A stretch of 12,118 bases of DNA from an uncultured Actinotalea sp. (GTDB lineage: Bacteria > Actinomycetota > Actinomycetes > Actinomycetales > Cellulomonadaceae). Below are positions 7,628-12,118 of this stretch, in pieces; the first letter of the stretch is position 1, and every line of letters starts with the position of its first letter. The DNA is taken from NCBI RefSeq assembly GCF_946885855.1, contig NZ_CAMPHH010000087.1:1-12118 (forward strand). The letters are read 5' to 3'. The position numbers and the translations under genes are program-made. The notes beneath the pieces are model-generated. The model made no database searches and was not told the origin of the DNA. It saw nothing but the letters and a program-made list of their open reading frames with translations.

Positions 7628-8182
7628 ATGAACGGTGGCGGGGTCACGGTGCGCACGGCCCGCACGGAGGACGCCGAGGCGCTGGCGACGACGCACGTGC
7701 GCGCCTGGCAGGTCGGGTACCGCGGGATGATGCCGCAGGACTACCTCGACGGGATCGACCTGGACGAGCGGGTCGCGCAGTGGCGGGGGTGGGTCGCGGA
7801 CGGGCGGTTCGTCCGGACCCGCCTCGCCGTGGCCGAGGTCGCCGGGCAGGTGGCCGGCTTCGCCATCCACGGCGCGGAGCGCGTCCCCGACGGCGCCGCG
7901 GCACCGGCCGCACCGGCCGCGCCCGGCACCGGGCAGCTGCATGCGCTCAACGTCCACCCGGACCACTGGGGCGCGGGCGTGGGGAGCGCCCTCATCGTGC
8001 ACGTCCACACCGCGCTCGCGCAGGCCGGACACCAGGAGGCGGTGCTGTGGGTCCTGCCGCAGAACGCCCGGGCGCGGAGGTTCTACGCCCGCCACGGGTG
8101 GGCGCCGGACGGTGCGGCGCAGACGGAGACGATCCAGGGCGTCACGGTCGAGGAGGTCCGCTACCGTCGCGGCCTGCCCTGA
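7628..8182 (+). CDS. GNAT-family N-acetyltransferase
   Basis: A 184-residue cytosolic enzyme expected to move an acetyl group from acetyl-CoA to an amine. The N-terminal VTVRTARTEDAEALATTH (6-23) is the usual opening strand and helix. Motif A lies at about 104-123: the strand LHALNVHP leads to the acetyl-CoA pyrophosphate loop WGAGVGSALI, matching the Q/R-x-x-G-x-G/A pattern with its first position changed to W. NARARRFYARHGW (146-158) is the C-terminal motif with the common Tyr. Residues 88-102 are an Ala/Pro-rich insertion between strands. The substrate cannot be told; small-molecule, antibiotic and protein N-terminal acetylation are all possible. It has its own strong ribosome site and stands alone, with near-identical structured repeats on each side: copy A ends 72 bases before the start and copy B begins directly after the stop. 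Confidence 0.9.
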   Translation: MNGGGVTVRTARTEDAEALATTHVRAWQVGYRGMMPQDYLDGIDLDERVAQWRGWVADGRFVRTRLAVAEVAGQVAGFAIHGAERVPDGAAAPAAPAAPGTGQLHALNVHPDHWGAGVGSALIVHVHTALAQAGHQEAVLWVLPQNARARRFYARHGWAPDGAAQTETIQGVTVEEVRYRRGLP

Positions 8183-8183
8183 A

Positions 8184-8281
8184 CGCCGCGACACCTCCGC
8201 GCACGCCGAGGTCCGTGTTCCCTCGCGAGGTCGGCACGTGCAGAGGCCGACCTCGCGGGCCGGCGCCGACCTCGCGGGCCG
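8184..8281 (+). repeat. Structured intergenic repeat, copy B
   Basis: The second copy of the element at 7457-7555, in the same orientation, begins directly after the GNAT stop and ends nine bases before the stop of the convergent MFS gene. The 12-bp inverted repeat CGCGAGGTCGGC (8224-8235) and GCCGACCTCGCG (8246-8257) and its loop are identical to copy A. A fourth unit, GCCGACCTCGCG, lies at 8265-8276. Differences from copy A are one base indel near the left end, single substitutions including G to C in the first unit, and CGAA replaced by GGCC between units three and four. Its position between two convergent stops suits a bidirectional terminator. Confidence 0.85.
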
Positions 8282-8290
8282 ACAGCGGCG

Positions 8291-12117
<3,827 letters not shown>

Positions 12118-12118
12118 A

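Noticed and set aside
5572..7665. 697-codon antisense frame over marR, MFS and the repeat
   Set aside because: It is low-complexity and charged, and opposes two well-supported genes; no family resemblance.
7457..8281. Repeat pair as ends of an insertion sequence or as a CRISPR array
   Set aside because: The copies are direct, about 630 bases apart and enclose only an acetyltransferase; there is no transposase, no clear target duplication and no regular spacer series.

Overview
The window is very GC-rich, uses GTG starts freely and contains several apparently leaderless genes. It encodes an IdeR/DtxR-type iron regulator and an actinobacterial-type SerC, and it ends in a c-di-AMP riboswitch. 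This points to a high-GC actinobacterium; the gene families and order look most like Cellulomonadaceae/Micrococcales, but that placement is inferred from protein character, not from a search. The content is mainly chromosomal housekeeping genes. I see no transposase, integrase, phage gene, CRISPR array, tRNA or rRNA.

Layout. Positions 1-2232 (+) hold the C-terminal part of a very large sacsin/Hsp90-like protein whose N-terminal ATPase lies off the left edge. It converges on a 77-residue two-helix membrane protein of the DUF2530 type (2295-2528, -). Next on + are a nucleobase permease of the NCS2/AzgA type (2612-4108), closed by a strong hairpin, and UDP-glucose 6-dehydrogenase (4221-5534). 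A MarR regulator and an MFS_3 exporter follow as a translationally coupled pair (5606-6091 and 6088-7449), behind a promoter that contains a perfect 12-bp palindrome. A single GNAT acetyltransferase (7628-8182, +) sits between two nearly identical ~95-bp structured repeats.

On the minus strand, serC (9649-10785) and a second MFS transporter (8291-9652) form another coupled pair, with the transporter start overlapping the serC stop. serC is divergent from an iron-dependent DtxR/IdeR repressor (10894-11607, +). The last ~510 bases hold no credible gene: they carry a promoter and a complete-looking c-di-AMP (ydaO/yuaA-type) riboswitch, whose target lies beyond the right edge. In actinobacteria such a target is typically a cell-wall hydrolase of the NlpC/P60 or Rpf type.

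How the genes work together. Two local units look functional: MarR with its exporter (likely autoregulated, inducible efflux) and serC with its transporter (co-translated; the substrate link is unknown). The other genes appear to be independent transcription units. The most unusual structure is the pair of intergenic repeats, each built from four GAGGTCGGC-type units in the orientation + + - -, each starting a few bases after a stop codon and together bracketing the GNAT gene. I did not find a convincing new multigene system here.
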